64,000 bases of DNA, taken from the NCBI GenBank assembly GCA_019694165.1, contig JAIBCL010000004.1, positions 248,001-312,000 on the forward strand, given 5' to 3'. Position 1 is the stretch's first letter. Every line of letters begins with the position of its first letter. The DNA comes from Verrucomicrobiaceae bacterium (GTDB lineage Bacteria > Verrucomicrobiota > Verrucomicrobiia > Verrucomicrobiales > Verrucomicrobiaceae). Below, piece by piece: positions 27,085-36,704 of the stretch. The position numbers were made by a program, and so were the translations under genes. Below the pieces are notes generated by a model. It saw only the letters and a list, made by a program, of their open reading frames with translations. It was not told where the DNA came from and made no database searches.

Positions 27085-27138
27085 GGCTGTCAGTTCGTGG
27101 TTTCAGTTTGCATTGGCACCCGAGGCCGGCGCGGCGGA

Positions 27139-28821
27139 TCAAAACTCGATCACACAGCGGAAACCCACGTCGGTGCGTGAGCCGCCTTTTTGCACATGTA
27201 CTCGGGCCGAGGAGAGCAGCAGAGTCTTGTCACTGGACAGCCAGGAACCTCCGCGCACGACGCGCTCATCCGGCGCGCCGGGCCATGGATCCGCACACCA
27301 CTCGGAGGCATTGCCGCCGAGGTCATGAAAGCCGAGGCCGTTCGGCGCGAAGGATCCCACCGGCGCCGGGTAGGAGAATGAGTCGCGGTACGGTGGTGCC
27401 TTCTCGCTGTCGATGTTCACGCTCGATGGGGGCGGAGGCCAGGCATCGTTGCCCCAAGGATAGTGCAGCTTGTTCCCGAGATGGCGTGCGACTGGATCTG
27501 CACCGGTTTCCGCAGGCATGTCCGCCATGGTACTCCACTCGGCGTCCGTCGGCAGACGGTACCGTGCCGTGGCGGGAATCAGCCCCGCAGCGCGGTCTTT
27601 GTTGGTGAGCCACTCGCAGAAATCCAACGCCTGCAACCAGGAGACTGCCACCACCGGTTGAGTATCCTGGGAGAGAAACGCCGGCTTCTTGTCCCACACC
27701 ACCTCTGTCTCCTTGACGTAGGTGTTGAAGTCCTGAAGCCGTGTCTCGAACTTCCCGGCCAGGAGGCCCCGCTCACCCAGCGGCACGAACTCCATGCCCA
27801 GCGAGTTCGTGAACGCCTTGCCTTTCTCCGCCGGCGCGAGCTTCGCCACATTCGGCACGGCACCGGTGGTCTGCTTGAGCTTCGCGCGCATCGCCTCCAG
27901 TTCCTTCGGGTCCACATCGTCCTTCGCCATCTCGGCGCCGCGCTTCTTGGCTTCCTCCACTTTTTTCGCCTCCGCCTGAGCCATCAGCGTGGCCGTGCGG
28001 CGGCGGTCCTCAAACACGCAGCGGAAGCCGATGGTGGGTGCGCGCAACTCGGCGGGCACCTCGTAGCGATACGCCGATGTCAGGCACTCCGGGCGGAAGT
28101 AAGCCCATGAGCCGCCGCGCAGGCCGCCCACTGGCAACGCCTGCACCTTGCGGTCCCACACCCACTCCCACACGTTTCCGGCCAGATCATAAATGCCCTC
28201 CTTCGTCGCCGGAAACTTCCCGACCGGCGCCGTGTACTCGTAGTCGTCCTCGTAGCCCGGTATCTCCGCCGCCGCGTAGTTCCCCACCCGCACGGGCGGC
28301 GGCCACTTCAGCCCCCAGGGATATATTCTCTCGTCCTGCACCTTCTCATCGAGCGTCGCATCCGCCTTGCGCGCACGCATCAGATTGATGGCCGCATCCC
28401 ATTCCTCGTTCGTCGGCAGGCGGTAGGACTGGTTCGAATCAATGGCGCCGGCAGCGCGCTCCTTGTTCGTAAGCCAATTGCAGAAGGCGATGGCGTCCTG
28501 GAGGTTCACGCCCACCGCGGGATGATCCGGCCCCTGCGCAAAGTGCGGCTTGTACGACCATGCATAAGTGGCGTCCTTCACAAACGACTCGTAGTCCGAC
28601 ACCCGCGTCTCGTACTCTGCGAACATGACCATCGTGCCCGGGATCGGCACAAACTTCACCCCCAGGCTGCTCGTGTGCTCCGTTGCCATCGGCTTCTGCT
28701 GCGGGGACTGTTGCGCGACAGCTTCCACCGGCACCAGCGTCAGGCCCGCGATGCCGGCGGCGACTGCTCCGACGTGACGCGCGAAAGGAGCGGAAAACAG
28801 ATGGCAAAATCGAGTGTGCAT
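27139..28821 (-). CDS. Exported protein with two formylglycine-generating-enzyme (FGE/SUMF1)-type domains
   Basis: 560 residues from the ATG at 28821. After a signal peptide, two FGE-sulfatase-type domains follow in tandem (about residues 50-275 and 340-560), joined by a Lys/Glu-rich coiled linker. Each has the paired motifs YRLPTNEEWDAAI / YRLPTDAEWSTM, GNVWEWVWD / GNASEWCADPW, LRGGSWAY / VRGGSWLS and IGFRCVFE / VGFRCVIEF. True FGE converts a sulfatase Cys to formylglycine, but many relatives are non-catalytic binding domains; the active-site Cys pair is not evident here. The downstream neighbour is the TPR protein. Confidence 0.88.
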   Translation of the reverse strand: MHTRFCHLFSAPFARHVGAVAAGIAGLTLVPVEAVAQQSPQQKPMATEHTSSLGVKFVPIPGTMVMFAEYETRVSDYESFVKDATYAWSYKPHFAQGPDHPAVGVNLQDAIAFCNWLTNKERAAGAIDSNQSYRLPTNEEWDAAINLMRARKADATLDEKVQDERIYPWGLKWPPPVRVGNYAAAEIPGYEDDYEYTAPVGKFPATKEGIYDLAGNVWEWVWDRKVQALPVGGLRGGSWAYFRPECLTSAYRYEVPAELRAPTIGFRCVFEDRRRTATLMAQAEAKKVEEAKKRGAEMAKDDVDPKELEAMRAKLKQTTGAVPNVAKLAPAEKGKAFTNSLGMEFVPLGERGLLAGKFETRLQDFNTYVKETEVVWDKKPAFLSQDTQPVVAVSWLQALDFCEWLTNKDRAAGLIPATARYRLPTDAEWSTMADMPAETGADPVARHLGNKLHYPWGNDAWPPPPSSVNIDSEKAPPYRDSFSYPAPVGSFAPNGLGFHDLGGNASEWCADPWPGAPDERVVRGGSWLSSDKTLLLSSARVHVQKGGSRTDVGFRCVIEF

Positions 28822-28990
28822 GCGGTGCTGGGCGGAAAAAGAGGCCGGCGGGGCTGCATGCTCCATCCGAGCAAGCGCCAGCCGGTTTCTCGGGGCGAAA
28901 TGTTGTCGCCTGCCACGGACAAAAGCAAGCCTCGTGATGCCCGCGATTCAAGGCTGGACACGAATGCGGCAAGCAATGTATTTTTCCGCC

Positions 28991-29872
28991 ATGGCATCGC
29001 TCTTCCGAGAAACGGACTTCGTCATCAATCTCCACGCGACCCCCGCTGAGTGGCAGCGTGATTTGTTTTATTCCGTGGTGCGTGCCGGCCATTTGCGCGG
29101 CGGCACCGACCACCGCATCGAGCGCGAGACGTATCCCGGTCACGAATTGATGCTGTGCCTTGGCGGAAAGGGCTGGGTGCGTGTGGCTGGCCGGCGGCAT
29201 GAGGTGAACGCCGGGCAGCTCGTGTGGGTGAACTGCCATCACGCCCACGCCTATGGAGCCGTGTCAAACGAGCCGTGGGAACTCTACTGGTTGCGCGCGG
29301 AAGGCCGCTCGCTGGACCGCCTCGCGCAGATGCTGCAGGTGCGCAGTCAACCCGTGCTCGACGGCATCGACTGCGCGAAGACCAAGCCGTTCTTCGAGCA
29401 TGTCTTCGCGGCGATGCAGGGCACCAAGCCCGGTGACGCGGCGATGTGTGATGCCGCCGTGGCGGAAATCATCGCCGTCGCATTCGAGGCCCGACCGAGT
29501 CTGCTCGACGCCGCGGCTCCGGAACTCCCGCCGGCTGTTGTGAAGGCGCTGGAGCAGATGCGGCTCTACTATCACAGGGCCACGCGCGTGGCCGAGCTCG
29601 CAGCAATGGCCGACATGAGCGAGTCGCACTTCAGCCGCATGTTCAAGGCGGCCATGGGCACCAGCCCCATCGACTGGCTGCGCCGCGAGCGCATCAATCA
29701 AGCGAAGCGACGTCTCGTCGAGTCCGACGATGCGATCAAAGAAGTGGCGCAGCAGGTCGGCTACTCAGATCAGTTCTTCTTCAGCAAGGACTTCAAAAAG
29801 ATGACCTGCCTCACGCCGACACAGTTCCGGCAGACGGAAGGCAGGCGGCAGGGGAATGACCGGCACGCGTGA
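28991..29872 (+). CDS. AraC family transcriptional regulator
   Basis: 293 residues from the ATG at 28991; ATG 28976 is an alternative. The N-terminal half resembles an AraC cupin sensor domain (HELMLCLGGKGWVRVAGRRHEVNAGQLVWVNCHHAHAYG). The last 100 residues are the double helix-turn-helix: VAELAAMADMSESHFSRMFKAAMGTSPIDWLRRERINQAKRRL and IKEVAQQVGYSDQFFFSKDFKKMT. It is divergent from the FGE-type gene (170 bp apart), which it might control. Its stop overlaps the frame upstream of tcdA. Confidence 0.93.
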   Translation: MASLFRETDFVINLHATPAEWQRDLFYSVVRAGHLRGGTDHRIERETYPGHELMLCLGGKGWVRVAGRRHEVNAGQLVWVNCHHAHAYGAVSNEPWELYWLRAEGRSLDRLAQMLQVRSQPVLDGIDCAKTKPFFEHVFAAMQGTKPGDAAMCDAAVAEIIAVAFEARPSLLDAAAPELPPAVVKALEQMRLYYHRATRVAELAAMADMSESHFSRMFKAAMGTSPIDWLRRERINQAKRRLVESDDAIKEVAQQVGYSDQFFFSKDFKKMTCLTPTQFRQTEGRRQGNDRHA

Positions 29873-29958
29873 CGGCAAGCGTGCTGCGCCGGCCGGAGCA
29901 AATGACGACGGCATCGAGCCTGCTGGCGGAACCCGTCATCTGCGGCACAGTCCGGGCA

Positions 29959-30756
29959 ATGGAATTGAACGATGATTATCTTTCGCGCTTCGGCGGCATC
30001 GGCCGGCTCTACGGAACAGCCGCCCTGCCAAAACTCGCTGCGGCCCATGTGTGCGTGATCGGCGTGGGGGGAGTCGGCTCATGGGTGGTGGAGGCGCTGG
30101 CGCGCACGGGGATCGGCGCGCTCACGCTCGTGGATCTCGATGACGTGTGCATCACCAATACGAACCGGCAGCTTCCCGCGCTGACTGGCACCGCGGGACG
30201 TCCGAAGGTCGAGGTGCTGGCGGAACGCGTGCGTGGCATCAATCCTGAATGCGAGGTGATTGCGGCGGCCGAGTTTCTTACTGAAACGTCGGCCTCGAGG
30301 CTGCTGGCACCGCAATTCGATTTCGTCGTCGATGCCGTGGATCGCATGTCGGTGAAGGCACTCATCATCGGCACCTGCCATGCGCGAAACATGCCGGTGA
30401 TCACCGTGGGTTCTGCAGGCGGACGCCGTGATCCCACGTTGATCCGCGCGACGGACCTCGGGCACGCAGGCCGCGATCCGCTGTTGAAGCAAACGCGGCG
30501 AAAATTGCGGCGTGACTTTGGCTTCCCGCGCAGCCCGGATGGAGATGCGCTTCCGATGGGCGTGCCATGCGTCTTTTCAACGGAGACACCGGTTTTCCCG
30601 CAGGCCGACGGCTCGTGTGCGCTCGAGCCGGAACCAGGATCGGACGAGAGCCTGCGGCTGGACTGCGCGGGCGGCTTCGGGGCGGCGACGTTTGTGACCG
30701 GCGCGTTTGCATTCGTCGCGGCTGCCGAGGTGGTGAAGCGCCTGGCGGCAGTTTGA
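29959..30756 (+). CDS. tcdA: tRNA threonylcarbamoyladenosine dehydratase (ThiF/E1-like)
   Basis: 265 residues from the ATG at 29959 (MELNDDYLSRFGGIGRLYG), the family's usual start. The nucleotide-binding motif is VIGVGGVGSWVVEALARTGIG, followed by LVDLDDVCITNTNRQLPAL and later DAVDRMSVKALII. The conserved Cys region is VPCVFSTETPVFPQ. The enzyme turns the t6A37 of tRNA into its cyclic form with ATP. It starts 86 bp after the AraC gene, on the same strand. The closing AFAFVAAAEVVKRL helix is typical. Confidence 0.92.
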   Translation: MELNDDYLSRFGGIGRLYGTAALPKLAAAHVCVIGVGGVGSWVVEALARTGIGALTLVDLDDVCITNTNRQLPALTGTAGRPKVEVLAERVRGINPECEVIAAAEFLTETSASRLLAPQFDFVVDAVDRMSVKALIIGTCHARNMPVITVGSAGGRRDPTLIRATDLGHAGRDPLLKQTRRKLRRDFGFPRSPDGDALPMGVPCVFSTETPVFPQADGSCALEPEPGSDESLRLDCAGGFGAATFVTGAFAFVAAAEVVKRLAAV

Positions 30757-30870
30757 TCACCGGCGGCAGTGGCGGCCAACGGCTCAAATGGCTCTTGGCC
30801 TGATTGAGAAATGGCGGTTTAGTACCGTGTGCTGTCCAAGTCGCTTCAGTCTCTTGCAAAGCCTCTTCGC

Positions 30871-31179
30871 ATGCGGGTGCGCGTGAAGAAGTGGCGTGTG
30901 TGTGCGAAAGGGTGGACTCCGTTTTGGAAAGCCGTCACCTGCGCCTCAGCGGGCGTCAGCCTTTCCTTTGCCGGACTCTTCGTCTGGCTTGTTCTGAGCC
31001 GCTTGCTGAATGCTCCAGATTCGTATGCCAGCTCGTCATGGGATGCGTCGTTTCAGTTTTCCTGGTGGGTGGATTTCGGTCGTCCCTTTGGCATCAAGCC
31101 GGCCGTCGTGCCCGAGCCTTCCAGGGTGCTGCTCAGCATGCTCGCGGCTGCTGTGGCGCTGATGCGCCGCCAGCGCTGA
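30871..31179 (+). CDS. Small protein with PEP-CTERM-type sorting tail
   Basis: 102 residues from the ATG at 30871; a GTG at 30829 would add 14. It has a hydrophobic segment near residues 29-46 (ASAGVSLSFAGLFVWLVLSRL) and ends VVPEPSRVLLSMLAAAVALMRRQR in total. That is a VPEPSR motif, a hydrophobic helix and a basic end, as in PEP-CTERM/exosortase substrates of Verrucomicrobia. The middle (SSSWDASFQFSWWVDFGRP) resembles nothing known to me. The unusually small size suggests a truncated or structural surface protein. No exosortase is in the window. Confidence 0.6.
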   Translation: MRVRVKKWRVCAKGWTPFWKAVTCASAGVSLSFAGLFVWLVLSRLLNAPDSYASSSWDASFQFSWWVDFGRPFGIKPAVVPEPSRVLLSMLAAAVALMRRQR

Positions 31180-31206
31180 TTTCTTGAAGGCGGTGGTGCG
31201 GCGGGA

Positions 31207-32013
31207 TCAATCAGAGGGGCCGAAGAGCCGGATGAAATTTTGTTCGATCTGAGTGACGATCTCTTCCAGGGATGCACCGCGCAGTTCTGCGAGCTTGCGA
31301 TAGCTGACGATGAGATTGGCCGGATGATTCAGTGGCCTGCCGTCCGCCGCCCAAAGGGGGTGTGGGTTCAAACTATCCGGCGGGCACATGTCCGGAGCAT
31401 CGGTCTCGGCAAGCAATCGATCGTCCGGCACGACCGCAAACGTCAGAGCCTGCCGAGCCTTCCTCTCTTGGCAGAAACCGGGCGAGAACGAGAAGTAAGC
31501 TCCGAGGTGTGCAAATTGCGGCACCATCTCGGACGGACCGCCGTAGGAGTGCAGCAGAAAGCCACAGCGGGGCAGTGCAACCGAACGCAGCGTTTCATCG
31601 AGCAACCCCCAGGCCTTCAAGCAATGGATGGCTGCGGGCCGGTTCTGCTCTGCCGCTATCCCAAGCTGCCATCGAAAAGCTTCCAGTTGGTCGGCGATGT
31701 CCGGGTTCTGAATCCAGCGGTCGAGTCCGATTTCGCCGATGGCGGCACCCGGAAACTCGTCGAGCCAGCCCAGCAGTGAGTCCTTCCATCGCGGGCTGCG
31801 TTCCTTCACATACCATGGGTGCAGACCGAAGGAGGGCTTCACCCACTCGTGTGCTCGCGCGAGCGAGGCCACGGCCGCCCAGTCCTCCTCGCAAGAGCCG
31901 GCCACCACCACCCGGTGGACACCGGCTCGTGGGAGCATCCCGAGCACTTCCGGCAACCATGGGTGCAATCGTTCGTCCTGGAGATGGCTGTGGGCGTCGT
32001 AAAGGTTCATCAC
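31207..32013 (-). CDS. TatD family metal-dependent hydrolase
   Basis: 268 residues. Metal-binding motifs are in the usual places: DAHSHLQD near residue 6 (HxH), IGEIGLDRW (Glu), AAIHCLKAW (His), FLLHSYGG (His) and LLAETDAPDMCP (Asp). The TatD/YcfH/YjjV family includes 3'-5' DNases and RNases involved in DNA repair and RNA quality control. Its ATG overlaps the stop of the sufE-like gene as ATGA (32010-32013), so they are co-translated. Confidence 0.92.
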   Translation of the reverse strand: MMNLYDAHSHLQDERLHPWLPEVLGMLPRAGVHRVVVAGSCEEDWAAVASLARAHEWVKPSFGLHPWYVKERSPRWKDSLLGWLDEFPGAAIGEIGLDRWIQNPDIADQLEAFRWQLGIAAEQNRPAAIHCLKAWGLLDETLRSVALPRCGFLLHSYGGPSEMVPQFAHLGAYFSFSPGFCQERKARQALTFAVVPDDRLLAETDAPDMCPPDSLNPHPLWAADGRPLNHPANLIVSYRKLAELRGASLEEIVTQIEQNFIRLFGPSD

Positions 32014-32453
32014 TCTGCGCTGGCTCCTTCGCTCATGGCCGTCGCCAGTTCCCGGATGCGATTTCTCACTGCGGAAAGGCCGTTCAGCCGCGTGGGCGAG
32101 AGGAGCCGCATGAATCCGCAGCGCAGCCAGACTTCCGGCTCAACGGCGATGACTTCGTCCGGCAGGGCGCCACTGTACAACTCGCACAGCAGGGCGACGA
32201 GTCCCTTGACCAGAGGTGAATCGGCCTCGCATCGAAAGCGGCACCGTCCGCCGTCCAGTTCTCCTCGCAGCCAGACGCGTGACACGCAGCCCTTCACCAA
32301 GGCGTCATCCGTCTTGAGAGCGTCAGGAAGGCGGTTGCTGCCGGCCCGGCAAACGAGCACTGAAAGACGTTCGTGCGGATCAGGGATCAGGTTCAAGTCG
32401 GCGATAAGCGACTCCTGCCGGGCGGACAGACTGACGTGGGCAGCGGTGGACAT
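32010..32453 (-). CDS. SufE family sulfur acceptor
   Basis: 147 residues from the ATG at 32453. The persulfide-accepting Cys is in KTDDALVKGCVSRVWL. RCRFRCEADSPLVKGLVALL and the closing SPTRLNGLSAVRNRI match SufE/CsdE. SufE takes sulfur from a cysteine desulfurase (SufS or CsdA) for iron-sulfur cluster building. No desulfurase gene is adjacent; the neighbour is a TatD hydrolase, coupled through an ATGA overlap. tcdA (also known as csdL) lies 1.3 kb away on the other strand. Confidence 0.92.
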   Translation of the reverse strand: MSTAAHVSLSARQESLIADLNLIPDPHERLSVLVCRAGSNRLPDALKTDDALVKGCVSRVWLRGELDGGRCRFRCEADSPLVKGLVALLCELYSGALPDEVIAVEPEVWLRCGFMRLLSPTRLNGLSAVRNRIRELATAMSEGASAE

Positions 32454-32569
32454 GACGGGAAGCGAAGTTGGCAAGCCTGGGGCCAAGAGTGAACGAGGCT
32501 GAAAATCAGAGCCTTAGATATGATAATTCTAGAATTTCTATTGAATATTATTTCGGCTCGGTTAAGGTT

Positions 32570-33475
32570 ATGACTGTGTTCAACCCGTTTTCCTGCTTTT
32601 CAAGCCCGCAAAGCCGCGCCGTGGCCTTGACCGCGCTGCTTTGCGCCGTGCCTGCCGTGGGCGGGGCTGTGGGCATCATGGTGAACGAGTACCGTGCCGG
32701 GACGGGCGGTTCGACGACCGCCAAGATGGCGACCGATGATTTCATCGAGTTCGTGCTCACGGAAAATGCAACGTCGGCAGACCTCGCCTCCCTCACCTTC
32801 GGCGACACGACGCACAACACGAAGACGATGATCAGCGTCTTCCAGTTCGACAAGCCCACGCTCGATGGGGTGCTGGCAGCTTCAGGCCAGACTTCCTTCC
32901 TCGCTGGGACCATCATTGTCGTGAAGGGATCCGGTCTCGGTGGTCAGAACCTGAGCTATGATCCCCAGGTTTCCAACGTCGGCAATGCCGATGCATGGAG
33001 CATCGAACTGGTGGCCGGGCTGGGAGCGACGGACCATGCGGAAACCGTGATCGATGGAGTGCTCGACATCGATCGCCGCGGCACCGTCGTTTGGGTTTCC
33101 ACCGACAATCCTCCGTCGAGCAACATCGACACCTCGGGATTTATCGCCGCCATCGGGCACGATGACAATCCCGGGGCCATCGCCAATGCGGTGATCGCAC
33201 AGTTCGGCGCCGGAAGCATCCTGAACGCCGCCTTTCCCACCGCACGCTCCGTGCAGAACACAGGCACGGACGCCGTGGCGCTGACGGCTTCCACCACTTC
33301 CACGATGGGGGCGTCGAACAATGCGACCAATCAGGCTTGGATCGAGAATTCGCTGAGAGCTGCCGCAGTGCCGGAGCCCTCAAGGGCGATGCTCAGCCTC
33401 ATCGCGATCACCCTCGCCGTCGCACACCGCCGCCGCAGCCGCGTGAACGGCCGCTGCAAAATGCCGTCGTCATGA
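32570..33475 (+). CDS. PEP-CTERM-type secreted protein
   Basis: 301 residues from the ATG at 32570. It has a signal peptide (SRAVALTALLCAVPAVGGAVG), then a beta-rich body starting MVNEYRAGTGGS, the way lamin-tail-like domains start. It ends AAAVPEPSRAMLSLIAITLA and a basic stretch, the PEP-CTERM pattern, with a further 12 residues that are unusual after the basic end. The gene overlaps the next (TPR) gene by ATGA at 33472-33475. The upstream 50 bp are AT-rich, unlike the rest of the region, and probably hold the promoter. Confidence 0.82.
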   Translation: MTVFNPFSCFSSPQSRAVALTALLCAVPAVGGAVGIMVNEYRAGTGGSTTAKMATDDFIEFVLTENATSADLASLTFGDTTHNTKTMISVFQFDKPTLDGVLAASGQTSFLAGTIIVVKGSGLGGQNLSYDPQVSNVGNADAWSIELVAGLGATDHAETVIDGVLDIDRRGTVVWVSTDNPPSSNIDTSGFIAAIGHDDNPGAIANAVIAQFGAGSILNAAFPTARSVQNTGTDAVALTASTTSTMGASNNATNQAWIENSLRAAAVPEPSRAMLSLIAITLAVAHRRRSRVNGRCKMPSS

Positions 33476-35322
33476 GATTGACGCTTCGCTCACGACGCAA
33501 CCGCAGGCGGAACTGGACCGACCGCATCGGCCAGATGCTCATCGGATCGAAGCGCCATCCGCTCACGCCGGCACAAGTCATGCACCGGGCTTTGGTGGTG
33601 GTGGCGCTCCTGCTGCCCTACCTCGTCTGGAACCACGGCCAGACCCTGGTGCGCCACGCCCGTTCATTGCAGGCTCGCATGGAGGCACGGAAAGCCGAGC
33701 AAGTGCGCCTCGCAGGCCGTGCCGATGCCGCCCTCAGCCGGCTGATGCGCGCCTACGCACGCACACCGGAAGAGCCAGAAGTCATCCGCGGCATTGCCTG
33801 GTCGGCGGTCCCGGCCTTTCCTCTTCAAGGAAAGTATTTCCTCGAGAAGCTCGTCGCGAAGGAATCGGCGACACCCGAGGACCAGATGCTCCTCGCCTCC
33901 ACTTACATCACGCTCGACCAACCGGTGCAGGCGGCCGCAGTCTTCGAGTCGCTGGTCAAAAAATACCCCGCGAGTCCCGACGTGTGGCGCTCCTGGGCCA
34001 TGGCCTGCTACGGCAGAGGAGAACTTTCCGAGGCAATGAAAGCCTACCGTCGTGTGCTTGCCTTCTCACCCCACGATCTGACGGCCAGCATCGGCATCGC
34101 GCAGCTCCTTCTGCGCTCAGGCACCGCAAAGGACGACAAAGCCGCGGCGGCGCTGGTGATCGACCAGCTTGACCGGCTTGTTGGCGCGAAGCTCCCAGGT
34201 GCTGACGATCTCGCCCGGTTCCTGGTCAGCATCCCGATCACCGATGCGGAGCAGCGTGCCAAGGCAGCTTCGGTCCTGCGGCGCGCAACAGACCTGTCCG
34301 CCGCCAATGCACTTGCGGCCGTTTTTCTCACCCACCCCCTGGAACCGAAAGCAGGTGAAGCTGCGAGCCGGCGTGAGGAAGTGCGGCGCTTCCTCGCCAG
34401 CCGTCCCGCTCTCGAACTCGAAGAACGCAAGGCCGTCTCACTCGTGCTTGAGAAGCATGGCGAAAGCACTCTCATTCTGGACTCCCTCAGCCTCGCGGAG
34501 GCCGCCGGTGATCCCGTCCTCTTCGCACAGCGGCTTGAGGCCCTCCTCTCGTGTGGCCTCTGGAAGGAAGCCGCGGAAATGGCCCGGCACCCTGACGCCG
34601 GTGACACCATCGCCCGCCAGGGCTGGCTCCACACTCTCGACGCATTGAGTTCCTGCCGTGAGCCCAAGAACATGGCGGCGAAGCTCCTCACTCAATCGCT
34701 CGAAGACGCAATGACCGGCAAGCACTACACCGCCTGCAAGGCGCTCGGCTTCGCAGCGCTGGACTACGGCCTTTATCCGCTCGCCGCCCGTGCCTTTGCC
34801 GTCGCCATTCAGGGCTGCCCGCATGTGGCCGTCCCGCTCGAAGAATACCTCCTCGCTGCGCGCCGCGGTGGCAGCACGGCTGGCGACGCCATGAAGATCA
34901 TCGCCGCCCGCGCCGCCGTGGATCGCTGCGACGACGACCTCCTGGCTCAATCGATCTACCTCCGCCTGCTCACCGGCCTGGAAATCGAACGCACCGCTCT
35001 GGACCTGGCCCAATTGCGGCAGCGGAACCCCGGCGACCCCTACCTCAAGTTCCTTCATGCGTTCACAGGTTTCCGGCTCGGCGACTATGCCGGAGCGGTC
35101 AAGGCACTTCTACCGCTTCCCTCCCACCGATGGCAGCAGGGCGAGACCGTCGTCATCTCCACCATTCTGGCCGCAGGCGGGCAAATCCGTCAGGCGGCCC
35201 AACTCGCCGGCAAGATCAGCGGTGAAGGAGTCTTCCCCGAAGAACGCCGGATGCTCGACGCATGGCAATCCCGCGCGCGCCTCGACTCCGGTCTGCTGAG
35301 CAGCGTGACGGTGAATCCGTGA
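33472..35322 (+). CDS. Membrane-anchored TPR-like protein (paralog of 25303-27084)
   Basis: 616 residues from the ATG at 33472. A basic N-terminus ([15 protein letters not shown]) is followed by a transmembrane helix near residues 43-58 ([13 protein letters not shown]), then helical repeats ([52 protein letters not shown]). It shares layout and several motifs with the TPR protein at 25303. The ATGA overlap with the PEP-CTERM gene implies joint translation, so it may act on the export or anchoring of that protein. This last step is inference. Confidence 0.85.
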   Translation: MRLTLRSRRNRRRNWTDRIGQMLIGSKRHPLTPAQVMHRALVVVALLLPYLVWNHGQTLVRHARSLQARMEARKAEQVRLAGRADAALSRLMRAYARTPEEPEVIRGIAWSAVPAFPLQGKYFLEKLVAKESATPEDQMLLASTYITLDQPVQAAAVFESLVKKYPASPDVWRSWAMACYGRGELSEAMKAYRRVLAFSPHDLTASIGIAQLLLRSGTAKDDKAAAALVIDQLDRLVGAKLPGADDLARFLVSIPITDAEQRAKAASVLRRATDLSAANALAAVFLTHPLEPKAGEAASRREEVRRFLASRPALELEERKAVSLVLEKHGESTLILDSLSLAEAAGDPVLFAQRLEALLSCGLWKEAAEMARHPDAGDTIARQGWLHTLDALSSCREPKNMAAKLLTQSLEDAMTGKHYTACKALGFAALDYGLYPLAARAFAVAIQGCPHVAVPLEEYLLAARRGGSTAGDAMKIIAARAAVDRCDDDLLAQSIYLRLLTGLEIERTALDLAQLRQRNPGDPYLKFLHAFTGFRLGDYAGAVKALLPLPSHRWQQGETVVISTILAAGGQIRQAAQLAGKISGEGVFPEERRMLDAWQSRARLDSGLLSSVTVNP

Positions 35323-35364
35323 CCGCACCGCAATCAGTCCGTGCGGCAATGGTCATCAGCCCTG

Positions 35365-36519
35365 CTAAACCGCATACGCCTTCGCGGCAGCGGCAGTGCC
35401 GCCGCTGAGGCGAAGAATGTCCTCCAGCGCCGCGAGCACGAGCATGACATGCTTCTTCGTACTGCTCGCGCCCATGAGGCCGATGCGAATGGCCTTGCCC
35501 TTGAAGGGACCGAGGCCGGCGCCGATCTCGATGCCGTACTCCGCCAGCAGGCGCCTGCGCAGCGCGGCTTCATCGACGCCTTCGGGCGCGTGGATGGCAT
35601 TCAGCGTCGCGAGCGAGTTTTTCGGGATGTATTTCAGCCCGATGGCCTCAAGCCCGGCACGCAGCGCGAGGTGGTTCTTTTGATGGCGTCCCCAGCGCGC
35701 CTCGATGCCTTCTTCGAGCACGATGGCCAGCGCCTCGCGCAGCGCGTAGGTCATGTTGATCGGAGCGGTGTGGTGGTACACACGCTCCTGGCCCCAGTAG
35801 CTGCGGAGCATGCTCATGTCGAGATACCAGCTCTGCACCTTTGTCTTCCGCTCGCTGATCTTCGCGACCGCCGCGGCCGAAAAGCTCACCGGCGCAAGTC
35901 CGGGCGGGCACGAGAGGCACTTCTGCGTGCCGCTGTAAATCGCATCGATCCGCAGCGCGTCCACATCGAGCGGCACACCGCCGAGCGAGGTGACGGCATC
36001 CACGAGCAGCAGCGCCCCTGCGTCATGCACGATCTTCGATATCTCCTCCAGCGGCTGGAGCGCGCCGGTCGATGTCTCGGCGTGCACGATGCCGAAGACC
36101 TTCGTCGTCGGATGCTTCGCAAAGAATTCCGCCACCACGGCGGGATCGATGGTCTCGCCCCACGGTGCTTCGATGGCGCGCACGGTCGCGCCCGTGCGCT
36201 CCATCACATCCTTCATGCGGCCGCCGAAGACGCCGTTCACACACACGCCGGCCTCGTCGCCCGGCTCCAGCAGATTCACCACGCACGCCTCCATGCCCGC
36301 GCTGCCTGTGCCGCTCACAGCCATGGTGAGTTCGTTCTTCGTGCGGAAGACCTGCCGCAGGAAATCCCGCACCTCGTCCATGATCTTGAGGTATTCGGGG
36401 TCAAGGTGCCCTAACGTCGGCGCGGCGAGCGCGGCGAGCACGCGCTTCGGCACATCGCTGGGGCCAGGCCCCATGAGGATGCGTTCAGGCGGGGCGAATC
36501 GGGGGGCGGTGAAGGACAT
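35365..36519 (-). CDS. Class V aminotransferase, serine-pyruvate/alanine-glyoxylate type
   Basis: 384 residues from the ATG at 36519 ([20 protein letters not shown]). [15 protein letters not shown] is the typical AGXT start. [19 protein letters not shown] binds the cofactor phosphate, [14 protein letters not shown] holds the PLP-interacting Asp, and [19 protein letters not shown] contains the Schiff-base Lys. It likely moves the amino group from serine or alanine to glyoxylate or pyruvate. Monocistronic; divergent from the kelch-like gene. Confidence 0.92.
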   Translation of the reverse strand: MSFTAPRFAPPERILMGPGPSDVPKRVLAALAAPTLGHLDPEYLKIMDEVRDFLRQVFRTKNELTMAVSGTGSAGMEACVVNLLEPGDEAGVCVNGVFGGRMKDVMERTGATVRAIEAPWGETIDPAVVAEFFAKHPTTKVFGIVHAETSTGALQPLEEISKIVHDAGALLLVDAVTSLGGVPLDVDALRIDAIYSGTQKCLSCPPGLAPVSFSAAAVAKISERKTKVQSWYLDMSMLRSYWGQERVYHHTAPINMTYALREALAIVLEEGIEARWGRHQKNHLALRAGLEAIGLKYIPKNSLATLNAIHAPEGVDEAALRRRLLAEYGIEIGAGLGPFKGKAIRIGLMGASSTKKHVMLVLAALEDILRLSGGTAAAAKAYAV

Positions 36520-36704
36520 GGCGGTTGTCAGTGGTGGATAGTTGATGGACGATGGTCTTCGACGGCGGGGGCGACTCATTCACCAACGACTCTTTGCGAT
36601 CCAATGGAATTTGCGCCGGATGCCCCGCCGGGTCCCTGGCCCACGGCATGGTGCGCGGGCGCGGCGGCAAAGACAGGCGCGCTCGCAGACTGCGTATCTT
36701 GCAC

